Assembly (NCBI GenBank): GCA_947488685.1
Contig: CANLAH010000003.1
Location: 1-36,132, forward strand
Length of the DNA stretch: 36,132 bases
Reading direction: 5' to 3'
Origin: Acidimicrobiaceae bacterium
Lineage (GTDB): Bacteria; Actinomycetota; Acidimicrobiia; Acidimicrobiales; Ilumatobacteraceae
Shown: one piece after another, positions 16,997-25,877 of the stretch
Layout of the letters: each line of letters opens with the position of its first letter
Position numbering within the stretch: the stretch's first letter is position 1
Translations under genes and position numbers: made by a program
The notes under the pieces: model-generated
Told to the model about the DNA's origin: nothing
Database searches by the model: none
The model's input: the letters and a program-made list of their open reading frames with translations, nothing else

Positions 16997-18076
16997 TCAG
17001 GGCAGGAGCCGCAGGCTCACTTCGTTTCCCAATAAACGACCGCGTTGTGTGAGCACAATCCGCTCGCCCACGACCTCGACAAGACCTTCAAGGGTTTTGG
17101 GGTCCAACGCACCGACTGGCACGCCATCCGAAGTACGCAACGACAACTCAAGTGCTTCGCGTTTGCGCGTGCCCGCATCAAGGGTTTCGCCAGATGCCTC
17201 TGTTGGGGAGTTGGTGTCAACTGCTTCGATATATCGCTCTGGTGTGCGCACGTTCCACCACCGTCTGCCATCAGCATGTGAATGTGCCGCACATCCAAAT
17301 CCCGTGTAGTCACCTTGTCGCCAGTACAGCAAGTTGTGACGACATTCAAAGCCAGGTATTGCCCAATTGGAAATCTCGTAGTTGGCAAGGCCGGCACTTC
17401 TCAAGATGTCATCAACAATGATGTACTTGTCGGCTTGATCGTCGTCATCAGGGTGTCGATGCGGCTCGAGTGCCAATGGTGTGCCAGGTTCAACGGTGAG
17501 ACCATACGCCGACACATGCGTGGGTGAGAGTTCTACTGCTTGTTGCACGGTGTAACGCCAGTCGTCGAGAGTTTCGCCGACTGCTCCATAAATTAAGTCG
17601 AGATTGAGCGCTGGAATGCCGCTGCTCCGCACCGATTCAACAGCACGCTGAACATTGGCCGGATTATGTGTGCGTCCTAACGATGCAAGTACATGCGTCG
17701 TCATTGACTGCACGCCCATGCTGATGCGATTTACTCCGCCGTCAAAATACGTCGCCATCATTGCGTCGGTGACATCGTCAGGATTGCACTCAATTGTGAC
17801 TTCTGCGCCAGGCACAAGTGGCAACTCACTCAGACAAGCCATCAGCGCCACGGGCGGCACAAGTGTGGGGGTTCCACCACCAACAAATACTGTGTCTACC
17901 GATGGCATGCCTGCAGCAACATTGCGCCGAATGTCAGTGACGAGTGCATTCATGTATTGGTCAATGACGTGGTGGCGATCTGTCCATGTTGCAAATGAGC
18001 AATAGTCACATCGATGCTGACAAAACGGGATGTGTATGTAGACACCAAATCTGTCAGGGGCGTGATGTTGCGACAT
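16997..18076 (-). CDS. hemW: Radical SAM heme chaperone HemW
   Basis: A 359-residue member of the HemN/HemW family. The radical SAM cluster motif is C19-X3-C23-X2-C26 (IPFCQHRCDYCSF), followed by FVGGGTPTLV and ISMGVQSM. The C-terminal HNLLYW and FGCAAHSH segments mark HemW rather than true oxygen-independent coproporphyrinogen oxidase (HemN). HemW binds heme and delivers it to respiratory proteins; many are misnamed as HemN. It starts 2 bases after the BldD-like gene stop, in the lepA-to-hemW gene train, a neighbourhood (lepA, hemW, hrcA, dnaJ) conserved in many bacteria. Confidence 0.93.
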   Translation of the reverse strand: MSQHHAPDRFGVYIHIPFCQHRCDYCSFATWTDRHHVIDQYMNALVTDIRRNVAAGMPSVDTVFVGGGTPTLVPPVALMACLSELPLVPGAEVTIECNPDDVTDAMMATYFDGGVNRISMGVQSMTTHVLASLGRTHNPANVQRAVESVRSSGIPALNLDLIYGAVGETLDDWRYTVQQAVELSPTHVSAYGLTVEPGTPLALEPHRHPDDDDQADKYIIVDDILRSAGLANYEISNWAIPGFECRHNLLYWRQGDYTGFGCAAHSHADGRRWWNVRTPERYIEAVDTNSPTEASGETLDAGTRKREALELSLRTSDGVPVGALDPKTLEGLVEVVGERIVLTQRGRLLGNEVSLRLLP

Positions 18077-18078
18077 AT

Positions 18079-18606
18079 CTATGACGATGCAGGGGGAATA
18101 AAGACTAAACCGAGATCCGAAAGTTTTTGTGCAACTTGATCAACTGGCACATCAAGCATCACTGCAATCGCTCGTGTGTCATGGGCTCGCACCGTAATGA
18201 CTTTGCCATTGAAGTCTTGACGCTGCACCTGAATCATGCGTAAGAAACGCTCTAACATTTCGAACTGCGCGCCGGACATGGTGGACAACTTGGCAACATC
18301 AAGACGCAATTTAGATGGCGCTGCAGATGTTGATCGCGAGCCATCTCGCTCTTGTGGGTCGCGAGGCAAAAGTTGATCAACGGAAACGCCATAGAACCGC
18401 GCCAAGCGTTCGAGTCGCGGCACTGATATTGCTCGCTCTCCGCGTTCGTAGGCGCCAAGAACCGAGGCTTTGAATTCGCTGTCGCTGTGGGACTCAACGT
18501 CACTGAGTGACCATTGCTTTTGTTGCCTGATACGGCGCAGGCGGTCGCCCACCATCAGGGTGTAGGGGGAATCCTTGAGCAGTTCGTCGTCAGATAGTGC
18601 AGTCAT
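18079..18606 (-). CDS. BldD-like XRE-family regulator with c-di-GMP motif
   Basis: A 175-residue regulator. The N-terminal helix-turn-helix (about 16-80; VLGAYERGERAISVPRLERLARFYGV) closely resembles Streptomyces BldD. The C-terminal part (about 100-170) resembles the BldD ligand domain and keeps the c-di-GMP signature RXD-X8-RXXD as Arg129, Asp131, Arg140, Asp143 (QRQDFNGKVITVRAHD). In Streptomyces, tetrameric c-di-GMP bridges two BldD C-termini and lets the protein repress development genes. What it controls here is unknown. The sequence CTACACAGTGTGG just upstream of its start matches the BldD box core, suggesting self-control. It lies between rsmE (22-base gap) and hemW (2-base gap). Confidence 0.87.
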   Translation of the reverse strand: MTALSDDELLKDSPYTLMVGDRLRRIRQQKQWSLSDVESHSDSEFKASVLGAYERGERAISVPRLERLARFYGVSVDQLLPRDPQERDGSRSTSAAPSKLRLDVAKLSTMSGAQFEMLERFLRMIQVQRQDFNGKVITVRAHDTRAIAVMLDVPVDQVAQKLSDLGLVFIPPASS

Positions 18607-18610
18607 GTCA

Positions 18611-18623
18611 CTACACAGTGTGG
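18611..18623. promoter_or_regulatory. Candidate BldD box
   Basis: CTACACAGTGTGG fits the published BldD consensus TNACNCWGNGTNA at all specified positions except the first and last, and keeps the whole core ACNCAGNGT. It is 4 bases upstream of the start codon of the BldD-like gene. Confidence 0.5.
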
Positions 18624-18628
18624 TCGGT

Positions 18629-19309
18629 TTAGCGCGCCCCGTGTGCGACCATCAGGGTAGCCCCCACGATTGCGGCGGTATCGGCGCGCAAGATGTTGTC
18701 GCCCAATGACACCGTGGCTGATGCCATGGCCACCTCAGCGGCAGAAAATCCGCCTTCTGGTCCAATAATCATGATGCGATCATCGTTGTGCACTGCCCGA
18801 CCACCTGGCTCGGCCACTACAGCGCCTGGTCGCGCCACAACATCAGCGAATGCGGCCGGTCCTGTCAGAGTCGGAAGCCACAGTCGCCTACTTTGCATGG
18901 CTGAACTACGAGTAATGCGCTCGAGTCGCTCAATGTGATGTGATGCTCGACGTGTATCCCATCGAACAACGCCATGATCTGTGGCCGACAAAATAATAAT
19001 GTGATGGATTCCGGCCTCAACGAGTTTTTCTACTGCAGACTCGGTGCGATCGCCTTTCACAGGAACAATCGCCACCGTCAATTGACATGCCGGCTCAGGC
19101 GCACTGAAGATGTCAGAGTCCGGAACGAGTTCTTCTTTTGTAAACAAACACGTTCGCCATTGCCCGAACCCATCGCACACCGACACAATTTCTTTGTCAC
19201 GCAGACGCAGAACGCGGCTCAGGTGATGTTTGTCGGCATCATCAAGCAATGGATGATTGACATCTGACACAAAAACATGCGCTGCGGATGCGCGCAGCGA
19301 CGATGTCAC
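18629..19309 (-). CDS. rsmE: 16S rRNA m3U1498 methyltransferase
   Basis: A 226-residue SPOUT-fold methyltransferase that methylates N3 of U1498 in 16S rRNA, using S-adenosylmethionine. The N-terminal PUA-like domain has DDADKHHLSRVLRLRDKE. The trefoil-knot domain carries VPVKGDRTESAVEKLVEAG, AMQSRRLWLP (usually EQSGR), IIGPEGGFSAAEV and LGDNILRADTAA, the family's binding-site motifs with small variations. Its start overlaps the dnaJ stop by 4 bases, a common dnaJ-rsmE pairing in Gram-positive bacteria. Confidence 0.93.
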   Translation of the reverse strand: MTSSLRASAAHVFVSDVNHPLLDDADKHHLSRVLRLRDKEIVSVCDGFGQWRTCLFTKEELVPDSDIFSAPEPACQLTVAIVPVKGDRTESAVEKLVEAGIHHIIILSATDHGVVRWDTRRASHHIERLERITRSSAMQSRRLWLPTLTGPAAFADVVARPGAVVAEPGGRAVHNDDRIMIIGPEGGFSAAEVAMASATVSLGDNILRADTAAIVGATLMVAHGAR

Positions 19310-20421
19310 GAAAATGCCGACTTGATTTTAGAAAACAGACTCTTATCTTGAGAGGCAACGTCTTCGCCACGAAGCTTTGCTAGTTCGCGAAATAGTTCTT
19401 CCTCTTTGTCGCTGAGATCTACCGGAACATTGATAAAAATTCGAACAACAAGGTTTCCGCGACCACGACCTTGTAGATGCGGAACACCTTTACCGCGCGA
19501 AACAAACTCGTGTCCGTGTTGCGTGCCCGGCGGAACAACAAGATCGATGTCTCCGTCAAATGTGTGTAACACCTTGTGTGTTCCAAGCGTGGCCTGCGCA
19601 ACACTGAGATCAACGGCGGTGACGAGATCGTCTCCTTCGCGATCAAATTCAGCGTGCGTTGCAACACGCATGTGCACATACAGATCTCCGGCGCTGCCGC
19701 CGCGCGGACCAACTGCTCCACGTCCTGTCAAGCGCAAAGTTGTTCCGGTGTCGACACCTTCTGGAACATCAATGGTGTATGTGGCAGTGGTGATGACTCG
19801 ACCGTCTCCCTTGCATGCTGCACATGGTGTCATGACCACTTGACCAAAGCCAGAGCAACGACCACACGCCGCGGTAGTAATCATCTGACCAAGCAAACTG
19901 TTGCGCCGCTGCCGCACTTGTCCAGCGCCGCCACAATCAGAACATGTCACTGGCTGCGTGCCAGATCCTGCGCCAGAGCCTGCACACTCCTCGCATGCAA
20001 CTGCTGTTCGCACGTCAACGGGGATTGTTGCACCTGACACAACTTGTTCTAGTTGCACATCAACGGTGATCTCAAGATCCTGCCCGCGCGGCGGACCTGA
20101 GCGTCCACGACTTTGTGCGCCAAATGGTGAGCCACTAAAAAACGCCTCAAAAATATCTCCGAGTCCTCCGCCGAATTGATCTCCGCTTGATGCGGCTCCG
20201 CTGATTCCTTGCTCGCCGAATCTGTCATACCGTGCGCGCGTTTCGGGGTCGCTTAATACTTCGTAGGCACGGCTCACCTCTTTGAATTGTTCTTCTGCAG
20301 CGGGGTCGTTGGGGTTGGCATCTGGATGCAACTCGCGGGCACGTTTGCGGTATGCCTTTTTGAGAGCATCTTGATCGACTCCACGGTCTACTCGGAGTAA
20401 TTCATAAAAATCTGTTGACAT
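19306..20421 (-). CDS. dnaJ: Chaperone DnaJ
   Basis: A 371-residue type I Hsp40 co-chaperone that stimulates DnaK. The J domain (about 4-70) has HPD in RARELHPDANPND. A Gly/Phe-rich linker (about 72-112) follows. Four zinc-binding repeats are present: CEECAGSG, CSDCGGAG, CGRCSGFG, CAACKGDG. The C-terminal substrate-binding domains complete it. Start 3 bases after the hrcA stop; as in other actinobacteria with an hrcA-dnaJ pair this is probably the second, DnaJ2-type copy rather than the dnaK-grpE-dnaJ one. Confidence 0.96.
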   Translation of the reverse strand: MSTDFYELLRVDRGVDQDALKKAYRKRARELHPDANPNDPAAEEQFKEVSRAYEVLSDPETRARYDRFGEQGISGAASSGDQFGGGLGDIFEAFFSGSPFGAQSRGRSGPPRGQDLEITVDVQLEQVVSGATIPVDVRTAVACEECAGSGAGSGTQPVTCSDCGGAGQVRQRRNSLLGQMITTAACGRCSGFGQVVMTPCAACKGDGRVITTATYTIDVPEGVDTGTTLRLTGRGAVGPRGGSAGDLYVHMRVATHAEFDREGDDLVTAVDLSVAQATLGTHKVLHTFDGDIDLVVPPGTQHGHEFVSRGKGVPHLQGRGRGNLVVRIFINVPVDLSDKEEELFRELAKLRGEDVASQDKSLFSKIKSAFS

Positions 20422-20424
20422 TTT

Positions 20425-21420
20425 TTATCCTCTGGCGAGTCGACGACCAAGTTGGTCACTGACGACTTCTACCGTTGCTAGTGCTTGCGGGTAGTTCATG
20501 CGCGTTGGCCCCAGCACGCCGATACTTCCGAGAACTTCTCCGTCTGCAATGACTGGCGCCACCACAACTGAGCATGCCATGAGTTGCTGAACGCCGTGTT
20601 CTGCTCCGATTGCAACTGTTAAGCCCCGATTAATGACGTCTTGTACGAGCGACACCACAACGTACTGTTGCTCAAGCGTGTACAGAACTGTGCGCAATAC
20701 TTCTGTGGCATCAAATGACTGTGCCAGTGATGCAGCACCACCAATAAAGACAGACTCGTCTTCGCGGTGTCGAGTGAGTGCGTTGACAGCAGAAGAACAC
20801 ACGATGTCGGTAAATGAATCGTTGGTGAGCGCAATGGCTGAGATCCCACTTATTGGCGTGTTGACAAGTCGTGATTGCAAGTGCGCGCTCGCGGTTGCCA
20901 GATGTGAGTCTTGGATTTCGTCTGCAAGAAGAATCGTTTCACTTTCGACTGAGCCATTTGACATCACAACAACGACAGTTGCATTGCGAGCAGATAACCG
21001 AACAACTTGTACGTGACGAATAATCTTTGATTCGATTTTGGAGCCAACAACAAGAGACGTCTGGTGTGTGATGTCGGCTAACAATGTGCTGGTGTGACGA
21101 AGTAGTTCTTCAAGACGCCCGTGTGCCGTGCTAAAGAATTCGCCAACTTGTTGAACACTGGCGTGGTCGAGAGTCTCTTTGGTGGTGAGCGAATCAACGA
21201 ACAAGCGGTATCCCTTGTCGGTGGGAACACGACCAGCAGACGTATGGGGCTGAGCCAAATAGCCTTCTTGCTCGAGCAAGACCATCTCGTTGCGAATAGT
21301 GGCCGACGACACTCGAACGCCGGCCAGTTCAGCCACATGGGACGATCCGACGGGTTGACCAGTCGAGATGTATTCCTGCACGACCGCGCGCAAAATATTG
21401 GATTTACGTTCGTCGAGCAT
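20425..21420 (-). CDS. hrcA: Heat-inducible transcription repressor HrcA
   Basis: A 331-residue HrcA: an N-terminal winged helix (about 1-85; LDERKSNILRAVVQEYISTGQPVGSS, SSATIRNEMVLLEQEGYL), a GAF-like domain and the C-terminal GSIGVLGPTRMNYPQALATVEVVSDQLG signature. HrcA represses groE/dnaK-type genes through the CIRCE element; I see no CIRCE copy around this gene or elsewhere in the window. It starts 10 bases after the photolyase stop. TAGCCT (21428-21433, overlapping that stop) ends 7 bases before the ATG and may give an internal leaderless transcript. No ribosome binding site is visible. Confidence 0.95.
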   Translation of the reverse strand: MLDERKSNILRAVVQEYISTGQPVGSSHVAELAGVRVSSATIRNEMVLLEQEGYLAQPHTSAGRVPTDKGYRLFVDSLTTKETLDHASVQQVGEFFSTAHGRLEELLRHTSTLLADITHQTSLVVGSKIESKIIRHVQVVRLSARNATVVVVMSNGSVESETILLADEIQDSHLATASAHLQSRLVNTPISGISAIALTNDSFTDIVCSSAVNALTRHREDESVFIGGAASLAQSFDATEVLRTVLYTLEQQYVVVSLVQDVINRGLTVAIGAEHGVQQLMACSVVVAPVIADGEVLGSIGVLGPTRMNYPQALATVEVVSDQLGRRLARG

Positions 21421-21430
21421 CGCAAATAGG

Positions 21431-22774
21431 CTACTTGCCCGACACGGCCTTATACCTTGCTAATGCTTCTTCTCGCTCAACAGCATGGTCTACCAGAGGC
21501 GCCGGATAATTCGTGGGGGCCAACAACCCGAGCGTCCATGGCGCATGAATGTGCTCGTTATCGAGATCGGAGATCTCGGGGATCCAGTACCGCAAGTAAT
21601 CACCCGTCGGATCGAACTTGGCGCTTTGGCCAAACGGATTAAAGACACGAAAATATGGTGACGCATCTGTTCCGGTTCCGGCAGTCCACTGCCAGCCGTG
21701 ATTATTCGACGCAATGTCGCCGTCGACAAGCTGTTTCATGAAAAACCGAGCACCCCATTGCCACGGGACGTGCAGGTCTTTTACCAAAAAACTTGCCACG
21801 ATCATGCGCACGCGATTATGCATCCAGCCGATCGCCAACATTTGTCTCATCCCCGCATCGACAATGGGGTATCCGGTGCGAGCCTCACACCATGCTGCAA
21901 ATCGTTGTTGCGCTGCCGCATCTGTATCGACAGGCAAGATATCCATTTTTGTCTGAAGATTTTTCCACATCGAGTCCGGACGATGAAACAAAACATCGGC
22001 ATAGAACTCTCGCCACGCAATTTCACTACGAAATACATCCGCACCAGAATGTCCTGGCAGATCAGTAATGAGTTGTCGAGGATGCACCACGCCAAAACGT
22101 AAGTACGGAGACATCATCGATGTGCCATCTACTCCTGGCATGTTGCGCGCTTCTTTATATTCCTCTAAACCATGACTTGACCACTCGTTCCAGCGCTCAC
22201 GAGCAGCGCCCTGTCCAACACCAGGAAGAACGGCGTGAGTTGTTGCAATCTCAGGAAGTGCAACGCCAAGTGACGTGGTGTTGCTCCACTGCGGCGCATA
22301 AGAAGGAGACGAATTCCAACTCACTTGTTGCCAACGCTTAAAAAATGGGGTGAACACACGCACCGGCGTGCCGTCATCTTTGCGGATCGTGCCGGGATCA
22401 ACTACATAGGGTGAATCAGCCCCTACGAAATGCACACCTATTGATTGCAGCGACGCAGCGACCTTGATGTCGCGGCTCTGTCCGTATGGCACAAAGTCTC
22501 GATGCGCAAAGACAGTCTTGGCGCCAACTGCTTGAGCAACCGCTGCAATCTCAGTTGCCGGATCTCCGACGCGAATAACTAATGCTCCGCCCATGCGAGC
22601 ATCGAGTTCGCGCAACGTGCCAAATAAAAACTGCAATCGCGGAATACCCGAATGCTTCAGGAAAATTGGGTCAACAACAAATACGGGAACAACTGGTCCA
22701 TCTGCAGATGCTGCGCCGAGCGCCGCATTGTCGTCTAGACGCAAGTCCCGCTTGATCCACCAAATAGATGTCAT
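21431..22774 (-). CDS. phr: Deoxyribodipyrimidine photolyase (class I photolyase/cryptochrome family)
   Basis: A 447-residue light-driven DNA repair enzyme that splits UV-induced cyclobutane pyrimidine dimers using FADH-. The N-terminal antenna domain (about 1-130; SIWWIKRDLRLDDNAAL) and the FAD domain (about 200-440) are complete. The latter contains TGYPIVDAGMRQM, GWMHNRVRM, WQWGARFF and NNHGWQWTAGTGTDASPYFRVFNP. The tryptophans for electron transfer seem present. A (6-4) photolyase or cryptochrome role is less likely given the close class I CPD motifs. It sits between lepA and hrcA in the same train, an unusual place for phr that fits a sunlit surface-water life. Confidence 0.93.
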   Translation of the reverse strand: MTSIWWIKRDLRLDDNAALGAASADGPVVPVFVVDPIFLKHSGIPRLQFLFGTLRELDARMGGALVIRVGDPATEIAAVAQAVGAKTVFAHRDFVPYGQSRDIKVAASLQSIGVHFVGADSPYVVDPGTIRKDDGTPVRVFTPFFKRWQQVSWNSSPSYAPQWSNTTSLGVALPEIATTHAVLPGVGQGAARERWNEWSSHGLEEYKEARNMPGVDGTSMMSPYLRFGVVHPRQLITDLPGHSGADVFRSEIAWREFYADVLFHRPDSMWKNLQTKMDILPVDTDAAAQQRFAAWCEARTGYPIVDAGMRQMLAIGWMHNRVRMIVASFLVKDLHVPWQWGARFFMKQLVDGDIASNNHGWQWTAGTGTDASPYFRVFNPFGQSAKFDPTGDYLRYWIPEISDLDNEHIHAPWTLGLLAPTNYPAPLVDHAVEREEALARYKAVSGK

Positions 22775-22788
22775 ATCTCTCTCATTTT

Positions 22789-24573
22789 TCAGTCGTCAAG
22801 CTTCAGTGCGCTAATAAAAACATCGCCAGGTACTTCTACTCGACCGATTGCCTTCATCTTCTTTTTGCCTTCTTTTTGTTTCTCAAGCAACTTACGCTTT
22901 CGGGTGATGTCACCGCCGTAACACTTTGCAAGGACATCTTTGCGCTTGGCCTTGACAGTTTCGCGAGCCAATACCTTGCCTCCGATTGCTGCCTGAATTG
23001 GCACATCAAACATCTGTCGCGGAATCAGCAGTTTCAATTTCGCGCACATTCTTCGTCCGTAATCAAAAGCCTTGTCACGGTGAACAATCGTGCTGAATGC
23101 ATCAGCCGGCAAGCCGTTGAGCAAGAGATCGACTCGCACTAGGTCTGAGGGACGGTAGCCCTCTAGTTCGTAGTCAAGACTGGCATAGCCTTGCGTGCGA
23201 CTTTTCATTTGATCAAAGAAATCAATGACTACTTCGCCGAGCGGGATTGCGTAATGCAGTTCGACACGTTCTGGCGAAAGATATTCGAGTTTGAGCATCT
23301 CACCACGTTTTGATTGACATAGGTCCATCAATGTTCCGGTGAAGTCCTTTGGAGTAATGATGTTCACCTTGAAATACGGTTCTTCGATGCTGGCAATATT
23401 TTGTGGTGGCGGTAAATCAGCAGGGTTGTCCACGATCTCTACACCACCATCGGTTCGCAATATTTTGTAGGCCACCGATGGTGCTGTTGCAATCAGCGAC
23501 AGGTCAAACTCTCGCTCGAGGCGTTCTTTGACGATCTCCATGTGCAACAGCCCAAGAAACCCACAACGAAACCCAAACCCCAGCGCCCCAGAGGACTCGG
23601 GCTCGTAACTAACACTTGCGTCATTGAGTCGAAGTTTTTCGAGACTCTCGCGCAGGTTTTCAAAATCGTCACCATCAATTGGGTACAAACCGCAAAACAC
23701 CATCGGCTTTGGATCGCGGTAACCCGAGAGAGCCTCAAGCGCTGGCGCCAAAGCAGTTGTGACTGTTTCACCACTTCGAGCTTGCGCGACGTCTTTGATG
23801 CCCGCGATGAGATAGCCCACTTCACCTGGACCAAGTTCTGCCACGGGAGTTGGTACTGGACGGCGCACGCCGATCTCGAGTGCCTCATGAATATTGCGAG
23901 CCTGCATAAATTGCACGCGCGTACCTGCGTTCATGCGGCCATGCATGATCCGAACACTCGACACCACTCCTCTGTACTGATCGTATTGCGAATCAAAAAT
24001 AAGCGCTTGTAACGGAGCGTTAGGATCGCCCACTGGTGCTGGAATACGCGCGATAATGGCGTCAAGAAGTTCGGGTACACCATCGCCGGTCTTGGCAGAA
24101 ATACGCAATATTTCTTCAGCCGGAATTCCGAGAACAGTTTCGATCTCCATTGCATATCGATCAGGGTCAGCCGCCGGAAGATCGATCTTGTTGAGCACAG
24201 CGACAATCTCAAGATTGTTTTCAAGAGCCAAATAACAGTTGGCGAGCGTTTGTGCTTCAATGCCCTGGGCTGCATCAACAACAAGGACGACGCCTTCGCA
24301 TGCCGCGAGCGAACGGCTCACCTCGTAGCCAAAGTCCACATGCCCTGGTGTGTCGATGAGGTGCAAGACATGTCCATTCCAGTCAACGCGAACATTCTGG
24401 GCCTTAATGGTGATGCCGCGTTCGCGCTCAAGGTCCATCGAGTCAAGGTATTGCTCGCGCATTTCACGAGCATCCACCGCTCCGGTGAGTTCAAGGATTC
24501 GGTCGGAGAGGGTCGATTTGCCGTGGTCGATGTGGGCAATAATCGAGAAATTCCGAATTTTAGAGAGTTCCAT
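22789..24573 (-). CDS. lepA: Elongation factor 4 (LepA)
   Basis: A 594-residue translational GTPase that acts on ribosomes, reported to back-translocate tRNAs and help 30S assembly under stress. G1 AHIDHGKST, the G2 region RGITIKAQ, G3 DTPGHVD and G4 NKID are intact. The LepA-specific C-terminal domain ends [26 protein letters not shown]. It is the first gene of the minus-strand train (photolyase starts 14 bases later) and is divergent from rpsT, a common lepA neighbour. The ATG at 24573 is preceded by GAGAG close by; no clear promoter was identified on this side. Confidence 0.97.
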   Translation of the reverse strand: MELSKIRNFSIIAHIDHGKSTLSDRILELTGAVDAREMREQYLDSMDLERERGITIKAQNVRVDWNGHVLHLIDTPGHVDFGYEVSRSLAACEGVVLVVDAAQGIEAQTLANCYLALENNLEIVAVLNKIDLPAADPDRYAMEIETVLGIPAEEILRISAKTGDGVPELLDAIIARIPAPVGDPNAPLQALIFDSQYDQYRGVVSSVRIMHGRMNAGTRVQFMQARNIHEALEIGVRRPVPTPVAELGPGEVGYLIAGIKDVAQARSGETVTTALAPALEALSGYRDPKPMVFCGLYPIDGDDFENLRESLEKLRLNDASVSYEPESSGALGFGFRCGFLGLLHMEIVKERLEREFDLSLIATAPSVAYKILRTDGGVEIVDNPADLPPPQNIASIEEPYFKVNIITPKDFTGTLMDLCQSKRGEMLKLEYLSPERVELHYAIPLGEVVIDFFDQMKSRTQGYASLDYELEGYRPSDLVRVDLLLNGLPADAFSTIVHRDKAFDYGRRMCAKLKLLIPRQMFDVPIQAAIGGKVLARETVKAKRKDVLAKCYGGDITRKRKLLEKQKEGKKKMKAIGRVEVPGDVFISALKLDD

Positions 24574-24601
24574 GGGCTCTCATAATGCTACTGCCGCCTA
24601 G

Positions 24602-24631
24602 TTGGGAGAAGGGGGTGTTCAGCGCTAGCCT
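24602..24631 (+). promoter_or_regulatory. Probable rpsT promoter, leaderless
   Basis: TTGGGA (24602-24607) and TAGCCT (24626-24631) are 18 bases apart; the GTG start follows 8 bases after the -10 box with no ribosome binding site. Confidence 0.45.
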
Positions 24632-24639
24632 TTTCACCC

Positions 24640-24894
24640 GTGGCAAATATTAAAAGTCAAAAAAAGCGAATCCTGACAAACGCGAAAAGCGCCGACCGCA
24701 ACAAGGCGGTCAAGAGCGAATTGCGTACACGAGTCAAGAACGCTCTCGCCACCGCTGGCACTGAGACCAACGATGAAGACCTTCGACTTGCACTCAAGAG
24801 ACTTGACATGGCTGCTGCCAAGGGAATCATTCACAAGAATCAAGCAGCACGTCGCAAGAGCCGCCTCACGCGTCGCATTAACGCCGCCGGCTGA
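24640..24894 (+). CDS. rpsT: 30S ribosomal protein S20
   Basis: An 84-residue basic protein, the usual size of S20, which binds 16S rRNA early in 30S assembly. The start MANIKSQKKRILTNAKSADRN, the repeated Lys/Arg helices and the end HKNQAARRKSRLTRRINA are typical. The start codon is GTG. Its last 17 bases overlap the 3' end of the convergent holA gene. Confidence 0.97.
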   Translation: MANIKSQKKRILTNAKSADRNKAVKSELRTRVKNALATAGTETNDEDLRLALKRLDMAAAKGIIHKNQAARRKSRLTRRINAAG

Positions 24895-25873
24895 CCGTTT
24901 TTTTCTCTCGAGATCGAGACCCGCCTAACCGCGATAACCGCGCAATCAGTACTTCCATCACAAGTTCTGGCTCCCAATCTTTTGCTCCCCGTAGATCAGT
25001 GTCTGCGGTTGCAAGCAACGACAATGCTTGTGCAACTCCGTCTCCACCAAGCACACGATATTGCTCCAGTAACTTTTGTGCTGGATAATCCTTGACGCCG
25101 AGCAACTGTGCAGCATCAGAGTTACTGCGAATTTCATGTCCGTCTAGACGCATCATCTGGGAATAACGATTGGCCAACATTGTCAACGCAGTAAGTGGAT
25201 GGTTGTCCGAACCCAGAAAACGATGGAGCGTTGTCAAGGCCAATGAAGTATTGCCGGCGTCAATTGCATCGGTGAGATCCCATGGAGGCACTGCTCCGGC
25301 TTGACCAAGAAAAACTTCGACATCATCGCGCGACAACTTTGTGCCGACTCCATATGCAGAGTTGAGTGTGCCGATGAGCCCAGCCAAACGATTTGTGTCA
25401 TTGCCAAACCACTGCAAGATGAGTCGTACTGCATCGGGTGCACAGTTCACACCAGCCTCTACAAGATGTGACTCGACCCAGTTCTGGCGATCTTTAGCGC
25501 CCACACCTGACGATGCGCCAATCTCATTGACTCCTAATTCTTTGAGAACAGTACTTAGGGCTTTGGGTACTTTGCCCGTAGAAGTGATGACAACTTCTGA
25601 AGAATCAACCTTGACGAGCAGACCCTCGACAAAAACTGCGAGCGCAGCAGTATCGAGATGTTGCACATTGCGCACGACCACGATGCGCCGATCAGAAAAC
25701 ATCGACAATGTACCGAGTGCATCGGCAACTGCAGCAATATAGAACGCTGAATCAGAAGCATCAAACTCTTCGACAATCAACATACGATCGTCTTCTCCGA
25801 CAAGTTGCGCGACGAGCGTGGACAATTCTTGACTGATCAACGACTCTTCACCCGAGATCAGAAAAACTGCCAT
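24878..25873 (-). CDS. holA: DNA polymerase III subunit delta
   Basis: A 331-residue clamp-loader subunit that opens the beta sliding clamp. Sequence identity in this family is low, but the length, the start FLISGEESLISQEL, the FSDRRIVVVRNVQ strand (clamp-interaction region) and the C-terminal RRLGG/ELVMEVLIARLSRL helices fit. The N-terminal AAA+-like domain lacks an active ATP site, as usual. comEC lies 4 bases upstream and rpsT converges on it; the rpsT-holA-comEC-comEA order is common in actinobacteria. Confidence 0.9.
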   Translation of the reverse strand: MAVFLISGEESLISQELSTLVAQLVGEDDRMLIVEEFDASDSAFYIAAVADALGTLSMFSDRRIVVVRNVQHLDTAALAVFVEGLLVKVDSSEVVITSTGKVPKALSTVLKELGVNEIGASSGVGAKDRQNWVESHLVEAGVNCAPDAVRLILQWFGNDTNRLAGLIGTLNSAYGVGTKLSRDDVEVFLGQAGAVPPWDLTDAIDAGNTSLALTTLHRFLGSDNHPLTALTMLANRYSQMMRLDGHEIRSNSDAAQLLGVKDYPAQKLLEQYRVLGGDGVAQALSLLATADTDLRGAKDWEPELVMEVLIARLSRLGGSRSREKKTVSRRR

Positions 25874-25877
25874 GTGT

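Noticed and set aside
20425-21470. CIRCE element expected near hrcA
   Set aside because: I looked for TTAGCACTC-N9-GAGTGCTAA around hrcA and dnaJ and found none.
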